Positions 33,001 through 44,270 of a DNA stretch of 64,000 nt are shown in pieces. Each line of letters starts with the position of its first letter. The stretch's first letter is position 1. Location of the stretch: the NCBI GenBank assembly GCA_020740775.1, contig JAHEWK010000015.1:496001-560000 (forward strand), given 5' to 3'. Source of the DNA: Ilyonectria destructans (taxonomy: Eukaryota > Ascomycota > Sordariomycetes > Hypocreales > Nectriaceae). The notes below the pieces were generated by a model, which ran no database searches, was not told where the DNA came from, and was given only the letters and a program-made list of their open reading frames with translations. The position numbers and the translations under genes are program-made.

Positions 33001-36000
33001 CTCTTTGACTCCCTGAGTCTCCATCGGCCTGCCTCTGCTTTGGGTTGGGTTTGGGTGTGGCCTAGGCGTCGTTGTGACTCTTTGCGGGTTGCCTTGGCCG
33101 GGATAACATCTCGCCTCCCCCCGTCTTAGCTGTGTGGCCTGCAGGAGGCTGGCCAGTCACGTCCCGCCCGGCAGCGCAATCGTGGCCCGAGAGAAGTCTC
33201 AGTTTTCACTTCCACACTGGCCTTGGCAGAAGCCGACGTCCTGTCGGCTGCTGGCCGGCTCTTGTCAGGTCTTGATTCGCAGAAAGATGGCTTGGCTGCC
33301 GACGACTTTGAGAGGCTGCTGATTCGATGGCGCCCGTCCATTCGCGGGCCGGCCGCGGGGATGGCGCTGTCGAATAACAACCCGCCGCTAAGACCCGCTT
33401 GCTCCCGAATGGAGACGCTATTGCGGGCCGCCCAATCACCGCCAGCTGTTGGAGAGCCCGCCCACGCCGCTACTAACGGTAGTCTGTCTCGTTCAGCCCA
33501 ACGGTTTGCGGATGACACTGGTGACAGGGTGTTTTGGTGAGTGTGATTGTAAAGAGTGTGGTTGTGAATGTGTGTGATGAACACTGAGTCCGGCTCTTAC
33601 TCCAAGTAATCCTCCAGGGTGGCCATCTGACATCTGACATCTGACGCTGGCGCCGCGGCATCACGGAGCGCATCCTTCCTGTCGTCAGCATCCTCTGCCT
33701 GACGGGTGATAGTGATAGGTTACCAGAAGTTGCGTAGATCTACCACCCTCCTCTGCCGGTGGAAACAGAGCGAGCAAGCCAGGGCAGAGACACAAGCGCC
33801 CTGTGTGACGGCCGATGCAGCTGGCACTGGCACTGCGCCGGGGGCCATAGAACAGATGGTGTCATGCATCGCTGCCCCTCCCCTCCATCCCGTTTCCGCC
33901 ATGTCCTAGGTATTTCGCCTTGGAACCCAGCGGGTTGACGGCTGTGAGAAGCTCGTGAGCGAATTCGGCCGTTGCCAGAACCTGCAGGTCCGTCGGGTGA
34001 GGAATGGATGCGGCGACGTAACAGGGCATGACAGAACAGGACATGGCCGCTTCCTCGGGACGAACAGGGCCACTCACAGTCACAACTTGGAGCTTCACTC
34101 CACCCCCATCGCCCACCCACAGAGACACAGACAACGGCCATGCTTCCCCCATCGGCGATAGTTGGCCTGTCCGCCCTCCAGACAGACGACCCGAACAACA
34201 TCCCACGCACGCGGCCTCGTGGGGGCCTGACCATCGACCCAAGCAGGAACCAAGAGGTACGAAGTACTCTGGAGTCGGGCTGCCGTAGAGCAAACACCTA
34301 GTGGATGGAGCTCTCCACGTCCCCGTATGTACTATGCATTCCCACGTCCATCTGGCGTCTCCGTCCGTGCCGCCTTGCATTTTGGATTGTTGTTATCCAC
34401 GGGCGATATGCGACGGCCACGGCAACGGGCTACAAACCATGGGAAATCGACCTTGCCGGCGGGGACATGGCGGTGGGCCGCAGGTCGCAGGGGCGGCCAG
34501 TGGCCGGGGAAGTCGTCGAGCTCTTGGAACTGCTGCAGGGCAGACCCGACGAGAGGCTTGCCCCCCCTCGACCCTCGTGATGCCTGGCCGGACTATCGCT
34601 GCAACTCGACGCCTCTGGAACCTGGTTTGCTGGCCTTGATAGGAAGACGGGCACGCAGAGGTGTGAGTGGGCTTTTTCCTACTCGTCGTGACGGACATGC
34701 GTACCTGTGCCTTGTCCACCCAGGAGCTGCCTTAGCTATCGTAACACCAGACGCTGGTAGGACAGGCCAGGTCCGGCTGCATACGACGATGTAGGTATGG
34801 TGACAAGAGGCAACCGGCGCGAGGAGAGAGACATCAAAATCCTAGCTCAGGCGACTGAGGGTTCGCCCACTTCGACAGGGCTCCAGCCGAGTGGGCATCT
34901 ATTTGCCTCCACCCGTGGTGTCGATAATCTCACAACCCCAGGTCGGCAGCTAGGTAGCTCTCCATGTCAAGTACACCGAGTCCTCACTGCTCGGCAACGA
35001 TGTTGTAGTTTTACGAAAAACGCTGCACCAAGCCCGTCGGAGCTCCAGCTTGGCCTGCCTTAGTCCACCGCAGCGCAGCAGCATGCGAGCGTGCCCCTTT
35101 ATTTCACGTCATCCTGGGATCCAGACGAGGCACCGAAGGATCGAGAAGGCGAACAGCTAGCTAGTCGGATGCAGATACGTGGGCAGACAGCTGTGCTTCC
35201 CATGCTCTCCGTGATCTGAGATCGAGCTAGGGTGCTCTGTGGCCTCTGTGGCGTGGAGGGTGGTCGCAGAGACATGACCAGACCAAGACCAAGACCCAAC
35301 TCAACCCAACCCAACCCAACCCATTTCCAAGAGAGGCCGCATTGCACCGTTCGACCGACTATCGGGGACGGACAGATGGGGGCCAGAAATGACACACAAA
35401 AAACAACGATGCCCAGCCGAATAATGCGAGCCGCACAAGGCTGCTGAAAGTGCAGGAGTGTACACATTGGCACCCTTTTTATGCCTTGCTAATCTTGCCT
35501 GGATCTCACAATTGGATCGCACAGCACCCCAGACCGGGCTGTTTCGCCTGCCCACCGACTCTTTTACACGGAGAGGGTGCCCTGTCGAGGCTGGCCGTTA
35601 CTGATCTTGCTATTGCCTCCCCCCATGTCCGTCCTTGCATTTGCCTGGGCCACGATACACCATACATGCCGCACATCTGGTCGGCCTCGCCTGGGCAGAC
35701 CACACCCAGGACCAGAGCTAGCCCGGCCAGTTGGGCCAACGAAGCTGCTGCCCGGCTCTGTACCGTGCCAACCATCTCGTCGGTCGTGGTGGCCGCCAAC
35801 CAGACTGGCAGACACACCTGCACATTCATCACCGCATCTTGAGTTGCTTGGGTTGTTTGGGTTGCTTGGTTTTTGCTAGCACCGGCACGTAGGAATCCCG
35901 TGGCCTCGATCTTGTGGTGGTACACACACTCTTTGTGCCTTTCACAACCCAGCCGGGTTTCAACGCTTTGTGTATCTTGGCCGCATTATTCGTATTCTTT

Positions 36001-38000
36001 TTCACAGCCTCAACCTTTGATAGTTAGCGAGCGCCGTTCTATTTCGAGGTTATGGAACCTCGTTCAGCGTCCTTCCCCGCTTACAAGGCCGGACTCGCGT
36101 ATTACCCAGCTACGCAGGCTCGCTCAGCACCGCCCCAAACCCTCAGCTCTGTTGCTCGTGAGCCCTCCTCTAGCTACAGCGGTAGGCGTTCGGAAAAGTG
36201 ATCAGCCTCCACACCGCCTTTGGCTCGTCCCAAGCGTCCCGCTCCCGCTCCGCTCCCTCGCTCCCGTTGTCCAGGACGATCGGGCTCGCAGGGCACCTGG
36301 AAGCTTAAACCACACCCCTTGCTGGGCAGCTTGCTGGGCGACGAAGAGGGTACAGAAGAGAAGGGTCCATCAAGGCACATCACGCGCCCGCCGAGTTGCA
36401 GCTCGCGATCTCAGGAGCAGGCGCATCGGATTGGATCAAGCAAGCGGTCGTCTTGCCGGCTCGTTCCTCCACGTCTCCTGCTGCTGCTGCTTTGACGCGA
36501 CCCTCATCTCATTTTCCCCTTTCGGAGCGAGCGTGACTCTGTTTCGGTCGACTGATGCTTGTCCGCCTGTCCGCTTGTCCGCTTTGTACTCCATGCCCGC
36601 TGTACCTTGGGAGTTCCTTGTCGTCGCAGTGGGCTTTGTCCCTTATTTTGGACTGGACTGGGCATTGTCTCACCACCTGGAGCCCTTCATTCACTCCCTC
36701 CAATGCCCCTCCTGCACCCGCTGCAACGCCTGCTCGCTTGTTGCCAATACCAAGCCCGAGCGGGGATTAATCGCCTTCACTGGAAGTCGCAGGCTTTGTC
36801 GCCGTGACTCCTTTGTGGACGCTGTTGCGTCGGGCTGCCCCGGAGCGAACGGACGAGTCAAGCAGCCAAGTTCGCCACCACCAGCTCACCAGCCACCGAA
36901 CCAGAGAAGGAAGAGTGTGGCACTTCTTGGGGGGGACGCTATTACTGAGAAAACCATGTTTCCCATTCCTCGCACCTTCCAATTCCTGACTTAGTATCCG
37001 CAACTCGTCATCGGTTTCGCGATTATTCTGCTGCCTTCAGGAAGGATTTGGAAGAGTCCGCAGCCGCCGGAGTCCAGGTCTCTCCGATGCCGTCGTCTTC
37101 GCCGTGTCCCCGTATCTCCGTATCCCCGTTTTTGTGTGAGGCGTCATCGGACTCGACGCTGGTCGTGGCTCGGGCTCTTCGCTTCGGGCTCCCGTCGGGT
37201 TACAGTGGACGCGAGTCCCTGTGGGCGCTTGCTCAGCAGTGCGAGAGCGCTGCACCGAGGGGAGCATCCACTACAAGCCACCCCACCCCCTTGTGTGGTC
37301 GAGGCAGTACTTGCGGTCATACCTGACTCATTCCTGGCGGTACCTGGATCTCCACCGGGGGAGTCACCTAATCGCCGTACCTCCACGTGTGTCCCCTCGT
37401 ATCGCCCGCGTACACCACCTGCGCGGCAACACGCCACCTCCCGCGCTGGCATTTTCGGAACCACGCTGCGCTGCGTCCCGTACAGTCACTTCTCAGTCAG
37501 AACAGTCAGTGGACAGTCAGTGGCTTCGCGGGCCGCTGAGTCGCTGACTCTGCAACGCCCTTCAGTGGACCAGGCCCCTGGAGCGTCTAATTGACGGCCC
37601 AATCGAGGTGCTGCATCAGCGGGACGACGGGGACTCGGGGGCATTCCACTCAGGTCCGGTTGCTGCAGGCATTCGATGCCCTTCCATTGCAGCTTCCTCA
37701 GCGCCGCTGCCATTCGCCTGAAGAGGAAGGGTGGGAAAATTCCCTTGTCGTGACCAAGCAACTTGCACCCGGCGCGTCACTTCGCTGCTGCCGGGTGCTA
37801 GCCAGTAGTCAGCTCATCGCCGCCGCCGCCGCCGAAGCCGTTAAAAAAGGCCGCCAGAGGCGACTTTCTTGGTTGCTCCAGCTGGAAAATTCGGAAACCT
37901 CAGGTTCTAAGCACTTAATTCCAGGGGACTCCCATCGCCACCTCGTTACGCATCTGGCCTTGCTGCCTCCCATTCCATAGCTTCCGGACGGCCTCGCGTC
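30052..38000. other. Gene-poor 8-kb stretch of normal base composition
   Basis: I could not support any protein gene here. Frames of 100-370 codons occur on both strands, but they overlap each other, have low-complexity Arg/Ser/Pro-rich translations and show no domain or splice pattern. The longest (plus, 35873-36994) reads as shuffled Ser/Pro/Arg. Composition is GC-rich without RIP, so it is not decayed transposon. Small tandem motifs occur at 33,617-33,640 (ATCTGAC repeated) and 35,295-35,322 (CAACC repeated). It may hold non-coding transcripts or a very long regulatory region for the flanking genes. Confidence 0.5.
35295..35322 (+). repeat. Short pentanucleotide tandem repeat (CAACC)n
   Basis: About five consecutive CAACC units. 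It is too short and isolated to be telomeric, and no function is suggested. Confidence 0.8.
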
Positions 38001-39260
38001 TGCTAACTGACGACGACATCGCCTTCCTGAAAGAGGTTCCTTTGAGGTACAAGCCAAGGTACAAAGTACTTGAGTGATATCCTTGTCCTCGCGTGCCTCA
38101 GGCACCCCCACACCCGGCCTCACGAGTCGTCAAGTACCCAGGTACCTGCAAACATCAGCTACCGTCAACACCAACACACCAACCACCCCAGCACTCCTTA
38201 ACGCCATCGCACACCCTCACGAGTCGCCTTGGACCCTCTGCCCTCCACTGCCCACCCTCCTCCACCCTCCCTCTCGCCTTCGCACCCTGGGCGCCGAAAG
38301 GGCCCCTCCAGCCAAGCCGGTCCGGCGAATCAGCCCCGTCTCACAGGCCCCATCCCGCTGTCCAGTCGACCAGGTCCGCGTCCTGCGCCAGGCCACGGCT
38401 CGGCTCCACCACTGCGAGACCAGACCCATCCGTCGCGGACCTTCCAAGGGCCACTGAGAACGGTCCACGGCCGCTGAGGACCATTGGAGACCATTGGAAC
38501 CACCGAAGACCGCCAGAGAAGTCGGTAGACACCCCAAAGACGACCCTGGCATCCACCTCACCCACTTCACCCACTCAAAGCGTGGCCCCCTCTTGGTGTC
38601 TGATCGTCGACCTTTAGTCCTCGTCCCCCGTCCCCCTGCTCCCGGCGAATCAGCTCCCCCGTCCCTCGCAGACTCGCCCGTGACCTCATTCATCGCTCGG
38701 TGTTCTTCAACAGCCCCAGGGCCGCTTCTACGGACGTCTCTTTCTCTCGCATTGTTCATCTGCTCCTTGCGGACCGAACAATCGATCAACCGCCCGTACC
38801 ACCGACCTTTCCTTGTGTTCAGCAGCCGGCTGCAACACGTCAATAGCATCGCCTCTTTGCCTCCCCACCCCGGCCCTTCGCTTGAACACCTGCCCAGTAC
38901 TTGCAAGCCAAGTTCTGCCTGGCTTTCCCCTGCCCGCCAGCCCCGAGAGGGAGCATCCACACCTTGCTCTGGAAACGAGACAAAGACACCGCCCCAGTGC
39001 CCAGACCACCTACCACCTATCACTATCACCGCTGCTACCGCTCTTGCAACCACTGCTACCACACGGCGCCCCCAAAGACTACAAACAGCCCCCCAGCCCT
39101 GCCATCCACGGCGAGAAGTCAGCCTCACATTCACCAGAGCCTCGCCTTTGTTGGTTCGATGCAAAGGTAGCCCCACGATTTTCGACGACCTTCCACCTTA
39201 TAATCGGCAACGCTCGCAAACGAGGTGCCGACACCAAACCCCACCCCTTTACCCCCAACC
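38001..39260 (+). promoter_or_regulatory. Pyrimidine-rich upstream region and leader of the J-domain gene
   Basis: For about 1.2 kb before the ATG at 39261, the plus strand is dominated by C and T runs (CCACCCTCCTCCACCCTCCC and similar), typical of strong or long-leader fungal promoters. Several upstream ATGs would open short frames, so translation control is possible. GGTACAAGCC/GGTACAAAGTACTT and CCAGGTACCTG motifs occur near 38,047-38,145. No TATA box was identified. Confidence 0.45.
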
Positions 39261-40973
39261 ATGACTTCGTTGCCGCCCGATCCTTACAAGACCTTGGGAG
39301 TTTCCAAGGATGCGCAAATCACAGAAATCCGTTCTGCGCACCGCAAGCTCGTCCTCAAATGCCACCCCGACAAAGTCCAGGACCCTGCCTTGAAGGCACT
39401 GAAGCAGGACGAATTCCAAAAGGTCCAGCAAGCCTACGAACTTCTCAGCGATGAGAAGGAACGACAGCGCTACGATGACCAGGCACGCATTGCCGAGCTG
39501 CGAAAGCAGATGCAGGCCAAGGCCAACACGTCAAGTCCCCGCGCGACACCCACCACCTACAAGTTCGACATCCGAACCGCCGAGCCTCGCCCCAACTCGT
39601 ACAAGTCGACTTCTGGAACCCCTCCCGGTTCCAAGTTCTACCCGCGGTCATATGAAGATGACCGTGGCCCTCAAATCTTTGATGCCGAGCCTCGCGTGAG
39701 ACGGGAACAGTCATACTCGGACAAGTCAAAGCGGGAATCCGAACGCGAGCGAGAGCGTGAGGCAACCAAGGAGAAGGAACGCGAACGCCAGAAGAAGGCA
39801 AGCGACGCCCTTCGCCGCGCCGAGAAAGAGGCCAAGGAGGCCAAGGAAGCTCGACGAGCGGAGAAGAAGAAGGAACGCGAGAAGGAACGCAAGCGGGAGG
39901 CTGTGGATAAGAAACAACGCGACAAGCCGCCTTATTTGGAGCCCTTTGACGACGAGCCCGTTAAAGAGAAGAAGAAGTCGAGCAAGAAGCACGACGAGAA
40001 GCGGGATCGATCTTCTCACCGAGAAGAGGCTATGCCCAGGATGAGCGCACCCCCCCCTCCCCCCATGCCGGACCAACCGTGGGCCAGCACTCTTGACTCG
40101 GCTGTCTCATACATCGAAGCAAAGAACCGATCCAAGGCCTACCATCCCACCCGAGTTCAGCCTCCTGCTGCACCCACTCCCCCTCCAGCCCCCGGCCAAT
40201 CGTCCCCCTTCTCGCCCCCTCCTGACGACGATGTTCGTCGCTCTGCGGCCAAATCCCGACGAGGATCCTCTGGTGAGAAGAAGGCGTACAAGAAAGCGTC
40301 GCATGAGGTCCTCGAGGACCCCGTCATCGTGGACACTTCGCCCTCCGCACACTATGCGCAAAAATCTGCCACGGCTGCTGCTGCCCTGTCCGGTTCACCT
40401 CCACGACGTGAACTACATCGGCAACACACCATGCCCATATCCGCAGAGAGGTTCAGCCGCCCAATCCCCAACATGTCTAGGGCGCAAACATTCACCGCTG
40501 GCTCATACCCAGAGATGGTGGACCCTCGTGGCCGCGGCCGCTCAAAGCTGCAGCCTCAAATCGAGGAGAGTGACTCCGAGGATGAGCACGCACAGCGACG
40601 CCGAGAACGTCGAGAGCGCAAGCACAGCAGCAAGAAGCATCACTCACACTCACCCGAGCCTCACCCTGCCGAGTACGTTCAGCAGTACAAGGTTGAGGGC
40701 GGTCGCACGGTGCCGCAGAATTCGTACACGCGCAACATGGATCCCGCCATTGCGGATGGATATGCATACTACCCATCCCATACCCGTGGCATCCAAGTTC
40801 AGGAGACTCGTCCGTCGATGTCAGCACGCGATGCAAGCTATTCGAGTTCTCCTGGGAATTACACGGGCAGCTTCGGTACCAAGGTCAAGACCTCCAAGGC
40901 CTACGACTTCGAAGATGTGGCCTACAGCAATACCTACGCGATGTACCACGAGGACTATGCGCAAGCGTACTAG
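39261..40973 (+). CDS. J-domain (DnaJ-like) protein with charged coiled-coil
   Basis: Single exon, 570 residues. Residues 7-72 form a J domain (DPYKTLGVSKDAQITEIRSA, with HPD at 35-37) that should stimulate an Hsp70 ATPase. There is no Gly/Phe region, zinc-finger or C-terminal substrate domain, so this is a class C J-protein. Residues about 150-250 are an extreme Lys/Glu/Arg coiled-coil (REREREATKEKERERQKK). The remainder is disordered, rich in Pro and Ser, with a His/Lys patch (RKHSSKKHHSHSPEPH) and a Tyr-rich end. Similar proteins are widespread in Sordariomycetes, but the client is unknown. ATG 39261 has a good context; an upstream non-ATG extension in frame is ignored. Confidence 0.85.
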   Translation: MTSLPPDPYKTLGVSKDAQITEIRSAHRKLVLKCHPDKVQDPALKALKQDEFQKVQQAYELLSDEKERQRYDDQARIAELRKQMQAKANTSSPRATPTTYKFDIRTAEPRPNSYKSTSGTPPGSKFYPRSYEDDRGPQIFDAEPRVRREQSYSDKSKRESEREREREATKEKERERQKKASDALRRAEKEAKEAKEARRAEKKKEREKERKREAVDKKQRDKPPYLEPFDDEPVKEKKKSSKKHDEKRDRSSHREEAMPRMSAPPPPPMPDQPWASTLDSAVSYIEAKNRSKAYHPTRVQPPAAPTPPPAPGQSSPFSPPPDDDVRRSAAKSRRGSSGEKKAYKKASHEVLEDPVIVDTSPSAHYAQKSATAAAALSGSPPRRELHRQHTMPISAERFSRPIPNMSRAQTFTAGSYPEMVDPRGRGRSKLQPQIEESDSEDEHAQRRRERRERKHSSKKHHSHSPEPHPAEYVQQYKVEGGRTVPQNSYTRNMDPAIADGYAYYPSHTRGIQVQETRPSMSARDASYSSSPGNYTGSFGTKVKTSKAYDFEDVAYSNTYAMYHEDYAQAY

Positions 40974-41897
40974 AGTTTTGCTCGGTTTGCTCACTTGTGC
41001 CTTTCTTCTTCCCTACATTGTTTTTTTACAAACTACATTTCACGGCGTCACAACGCATGTATTCCACCATATCGTCTTTTTATTACTGATCTGCGTTTTC
41101 TTTTCTTTTCTTCTATTCCTGGTTTCATACATGAACGAAACGAGATGTGTCTTAACGAAATATGAAATTGCCCGGGTTGCAGTGGCATCCGGATGTGGGA
41201 TGGGATGGGGCGCGTTGGGTTGTTTGGAAAGGGCTTCACTTTGATTTCTTTGCTTTTACACCATTTAAGCTCCCTGCATCTCGACAAGGACAGGATCACG
41301 GTACAAGGGTTGCTCTGGTGTTGGAAACTGCATCCAGTCCTGACTTCACCGAGCATATCCGATGAGGGTTTTTATCTGGAAGCCGCCCAATGTACGTTGC
41401 GAGGGCGGCAGATATACAGGTGCATGCATCACACGAAAGGAATATTGGTTCTTTCGTTCGTTTTTTTTGCTGGTTATCATCTTTTCCAAGGAAGAGGGGC
41501 GTTTGAGGAAATACCACACTCGTTTGAACTGGGCGTGTGCGAGGACAAGATATGAGAAGAGATAGACCTGAAGCAGGGGGTACAGACCGGGCGAGAGCCT
41601 TGGTTAACGGCCTACATCTAGCTTGAAATAAAGACTCGCCTGAATTGTCAATGAAGACATTAAACCATTATAATTTCCGATCTAGATATGTGAGATGTCA
41701 TTCTCGTAGGGCTGTCCCCAGGTTACAAAGGCACATAATGTTCTGAGGTTCAGAGCATTATTTTCTGTTTGGGCTAATGATAGATACGTATTGCTGTCAC
41801 TTTATCAACAAGACGTAGAGATAAGAGAAGGAACAAGTTGAAAAGCTGAAAAGTATTAGAAAGGACCCTATAATGACTATCCATCTCCAAAAGGCTA
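40974..41897. other. Convergent intergenic region
   Basis: 3' regions of the J-domain gene (plus) and the HET gene (minus). Long T runs near 41,020 and 41,095-41,110 may belong to 3' processing signals. No gene was recognised. Confidence 0.5.
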
Positions 41898-44270
41898 TCA
41901 CCATACCTTTTCTAACATATCCCTCCCGCCGGCAATGGCATGGCCTGCAATTTTCCTCCATCTTAATGTACAGAGAAGGGGTATTAATACAATACAAGTG
42001 GAATTCAACTCCCATTCCATGTGATGTGAAAGCATTGGTATAAGAAGACTAGGGAATGGGAACTGTTTAAGGCAGGCACGAAAGAAAGACGATTTTGCGG
42101 GAGCATTCTCCATTCTCAAACGAACTGACCAAGCGTACTGCCAAAGGCAAACAAGTGTGATGGCTAAGCAAAAAAGCAGGCCATCAAGATAGACCCTGTT
42201 AGCCATCATGGCACCAAAGAACAATGCTGCAGCCCATCGCTTGTCTCTGATAAATGCCGATAACGCCGGGATGAAATAGGATCCAATAGGGATGAGTTGA
42301 TATGCAAAAGTTGCCATTACGGCCCCATTGTAAAGTCTTGAAATCAGCCAAATGAATTGCTCTTCCGGGACCTGGGACGGTTCGCGCAGTGCGCTTTCAG
42401 AGCATTCAAGTTCTGAAAAGTATATCCCAATGATTTTTTTATGGCAGGAGTAGACCATGGCGACATTCTCAAGTGTTGCCGTTAATATTACCGAAAGTAT
42501 TCCTTGTAGTGTTGCCAAAAGTAGTAGTATTATTAGGACGAAATCAATCAGGAGTTCCCTAGTCCCTAGGTCCAACCAGGTATAAGTAGAGCTTATCATG
42601 GGAGAAGCATAGCGGTTCGGGGATTGCTTGACATCAATCTCGAAGACAGTTCGGCCTTGAAGATATGTTCGAGTTATGTTGGTGTGTAAAATAGACCCTT
42701 GAAGTTCCAAGTGATTTGACATTGACTCTAAATCGGAACATGTCCGGAGAAGAGTAAGCAGACTGTCGTGCGAAGCTGACTTCACGATATGACACTCAAG
42801 GTCTGTTCTCCACGCGATTAAAGGGCGAAAAGAAATTGAAACCGAATCGAATGGTCTAATGATGATAGCAAAGCATTCATTTGTGTCCTTGATCTCTAAC
42901 AACAGAGCAGCTAGCTCGTGCCCATCAAGATGAAGGTGTAAAATTGAGTCGACTTGTATCATTGATCCCTTTGGAGCACACTTTTCAGTTGAATAAACTC
43001 GTAGTAACCTTGTGGTTTCTGGTAAACTTCGTATCCACAATCCACTGTGCAGTTTTTCGAAAGAATCGAGATTTTCTTGGTGTTTGGTCAAGAGAACTAA
43101 CGATTGCCGAGGCCACTGACGCCATGTATGGCGGCTGACCATCCTCGCCGACGTACAAGATCTCAAATACACACTATTTGGGTGGCGTTCTAGTGGTAGA
43201 GCAAGCCAGTTGGAAGAATCGGATCGTGATCGGCATGGTATGACGGCGTAAGGTTGATGGTTTTGGCTCACAGGAAGGGTGATTTCAAGCCCACGGTTTG
43301 TTGCCACAAAGTCAAGGCCGACTTCGCAAGGTTCAATGTCCTTGCAACGGAGAAAATACTCCGGACCTGGAGCCAAATGGCTTATTGGACGCCTCCAGGT
43401 TGGAGGCTGGGAAGACGTAAGCCATGGATGGTGTTTTGTGAGAAGCATATCCAATGCTAAACGCCACGGGCAATACGGGTCGGCTTGTTCTGGCAACATG
43501 GGCTCGCCTTCGTGTTCCGCGTTCCAAGCTAGAATAGTCGGGTCAAAAGCGCTCCGCAAAATTTCCTCCTGCAGCCTTAGAAATGCCCTCCTGCCTTCTC
43601 CATATATGAGTGGTATGTGTACGCCGAAAATGCCAAGTAAGCTGTAGGCTATGTCTTCGTCCTTGTGGGTTTTGCGTTTGGAAGCCCAGCTCATTTTCTG
43701 AGCGATACTCGCCTTGCTCAGCAAATCAGTGCGAGAGCCCACATCGGAGTCGACGAGGTAGGCTTCGTCGATGCGTGTAATCTTGCTGACAAGGCTTGAC
43801 AGATCCTTTCGACTTGCTATCAACGTCCAGTCTGAGGCGAAGAAATCAAGACTCTGTGGGGCCAGGAGCTCTTGGAGAGTCCACCCTCTGGTGAACCAGC
43901 GAGACGCCTTAAATGAGGGATCAACTCCATTCCCAGTTGGCAGCACGTCGACCAAGTACGCAAAGCAGACTTCGGCTTCTTGGTACCATCGGAACATGGA
44001 GTTAATGGCCTCGGAAAGTTCGGCGCTGCTTGATTTGTCGATGCAGCAGGTATCGACCCAGACAAATCCAAGCCCGCGCTTCCGAGCTTCCTTGCATGTC
44101 TGCTCGATTTTCAAGTAGCCGGCTTTGAGTTTCGTGGCCGGCTCTAGGTGGAGAAATTGTTGGTACAGGACTTCGTCCTGTTCCCATGTATGGGATAAGA
44201 TGGCATATTCTGGGAGTGCATTCTCAAAGAACTCTTTGAATTCAAGTGTTTGGGCGTCGATGAGCCGCAT
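41898..44270 (-). CDS. HET-domain protein with C-terminal membrane segments
   Basis: Single exon, 790 residues. It starts MRLIDAQTLEFKEFFENALP, the usual opening of HET proteins. The heterokaryon-incompatibility domain is complete: YAILSHTWEQDEV, the GLGFVWVDTCCIDKSSSAEL block with NSMFRWYQEAEVCFAYL, and SRWFTRGWTLQELLAP. These are followed by the usual DEDIAYSLLGIFGVHIPLIYGEG extension. The middle is beta-rich and uncharacterised. From about residue 570 there are several hydrophobic segments (for example LLIDFVLIILLLLATLQGIL and GLLFCLAITLVCLWQYAW), predicting a membrane anchor. HET domains are TIR-like folds that trigger cell death in non-self recognition. The gene is divergent from the CHAT gene with 1.8 kb between them. 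Base use is more AT-rich than its neighbours. Confidence 0.9.
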   Translation of the reverse strand: MRLIDAQTLEFKEFFENALPEYAILSHTWEQDEVLYQQFLHLEPATKLKAGYLKIEQTCKEARKRGLGFVWVDTCCIDKSSSAELSEAINSMFRWYQEAEVCFAYLVDVLPTGNGVDPSFKASRWFTRGWTLQELLAPQSLDFFASDWTLIASRKDLSSLVSKITRIDEAYLVDSDVGSRTDLLSKASIAQKMSWASKRKTHKDEDIAYSLLGIFGVHIPLIYGEGRRAFLRLQEEILRSAFDPTILAWNAEHEGEPMLPEQADPYCPWRLALDMLLTKHHPWLTSSQPPTWRRPISHLAPGPEYFLRCKDIEPCEVGLDFVATNRGLEITLPVSQNHQPYAVIPCRSRSDSSNWLALPLERHPNSVYLRSCTSARMVSRHTWRQWPRQSLVLLTKHQENLDSFEKLHSGLWIRSLPETTRLLRVYSTEKCAPKGSMIQVDSILHLHLDGHELAALLLEIKDTNECFAIIIRPFDSVSISFRPLIAWRTDLECHIVKSASHDSLLTLLRTCSDLESMSNHLELQGSILHTNITRTYLQGRTVFEIDVKQSPNRYASPMISSTYTWLDLGTRELLIDFVLIILLLLATLQGILSVILTATLENVAMVYSCHKKIIGIYFSELECSESALREPSQVPEEQFIWLISRLYNGAVMATFAYQLIPIGSYFIPALSAFIRDKRWAAALFFGAMMANRVYLDGLLFCLAITLVCLWQYAWSVRLRMENAPAKSSFFRACLKQFPFPSLLIPMLSHHMEWELNSTCIVLIPLLCTLRWRKIAGHAIAGGRDMLEKVW

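Noticed and set aside
35281..35330. Telomere-like CAACCC repeats
   Set aside because: The unit is five bases, only a few copies, and internal to GC-rich unique sequence; not the TTAGGG telomere repeat.
35873..36994. Plus-strand frame of 373 codons
   Set aside because: The translation is Ser/Arg/Pro-rich with no domain, overlaps other long frames on both strands, and lacks fungal codon bias; it looks like a chance frame in GC-rich DNA.
43185..43215. tRNA A-box-like GCGTTCTAGTGGTAGAGC
   Set aside because: It lies inside the HET coding sequence and no B box or cloverleaf is present.
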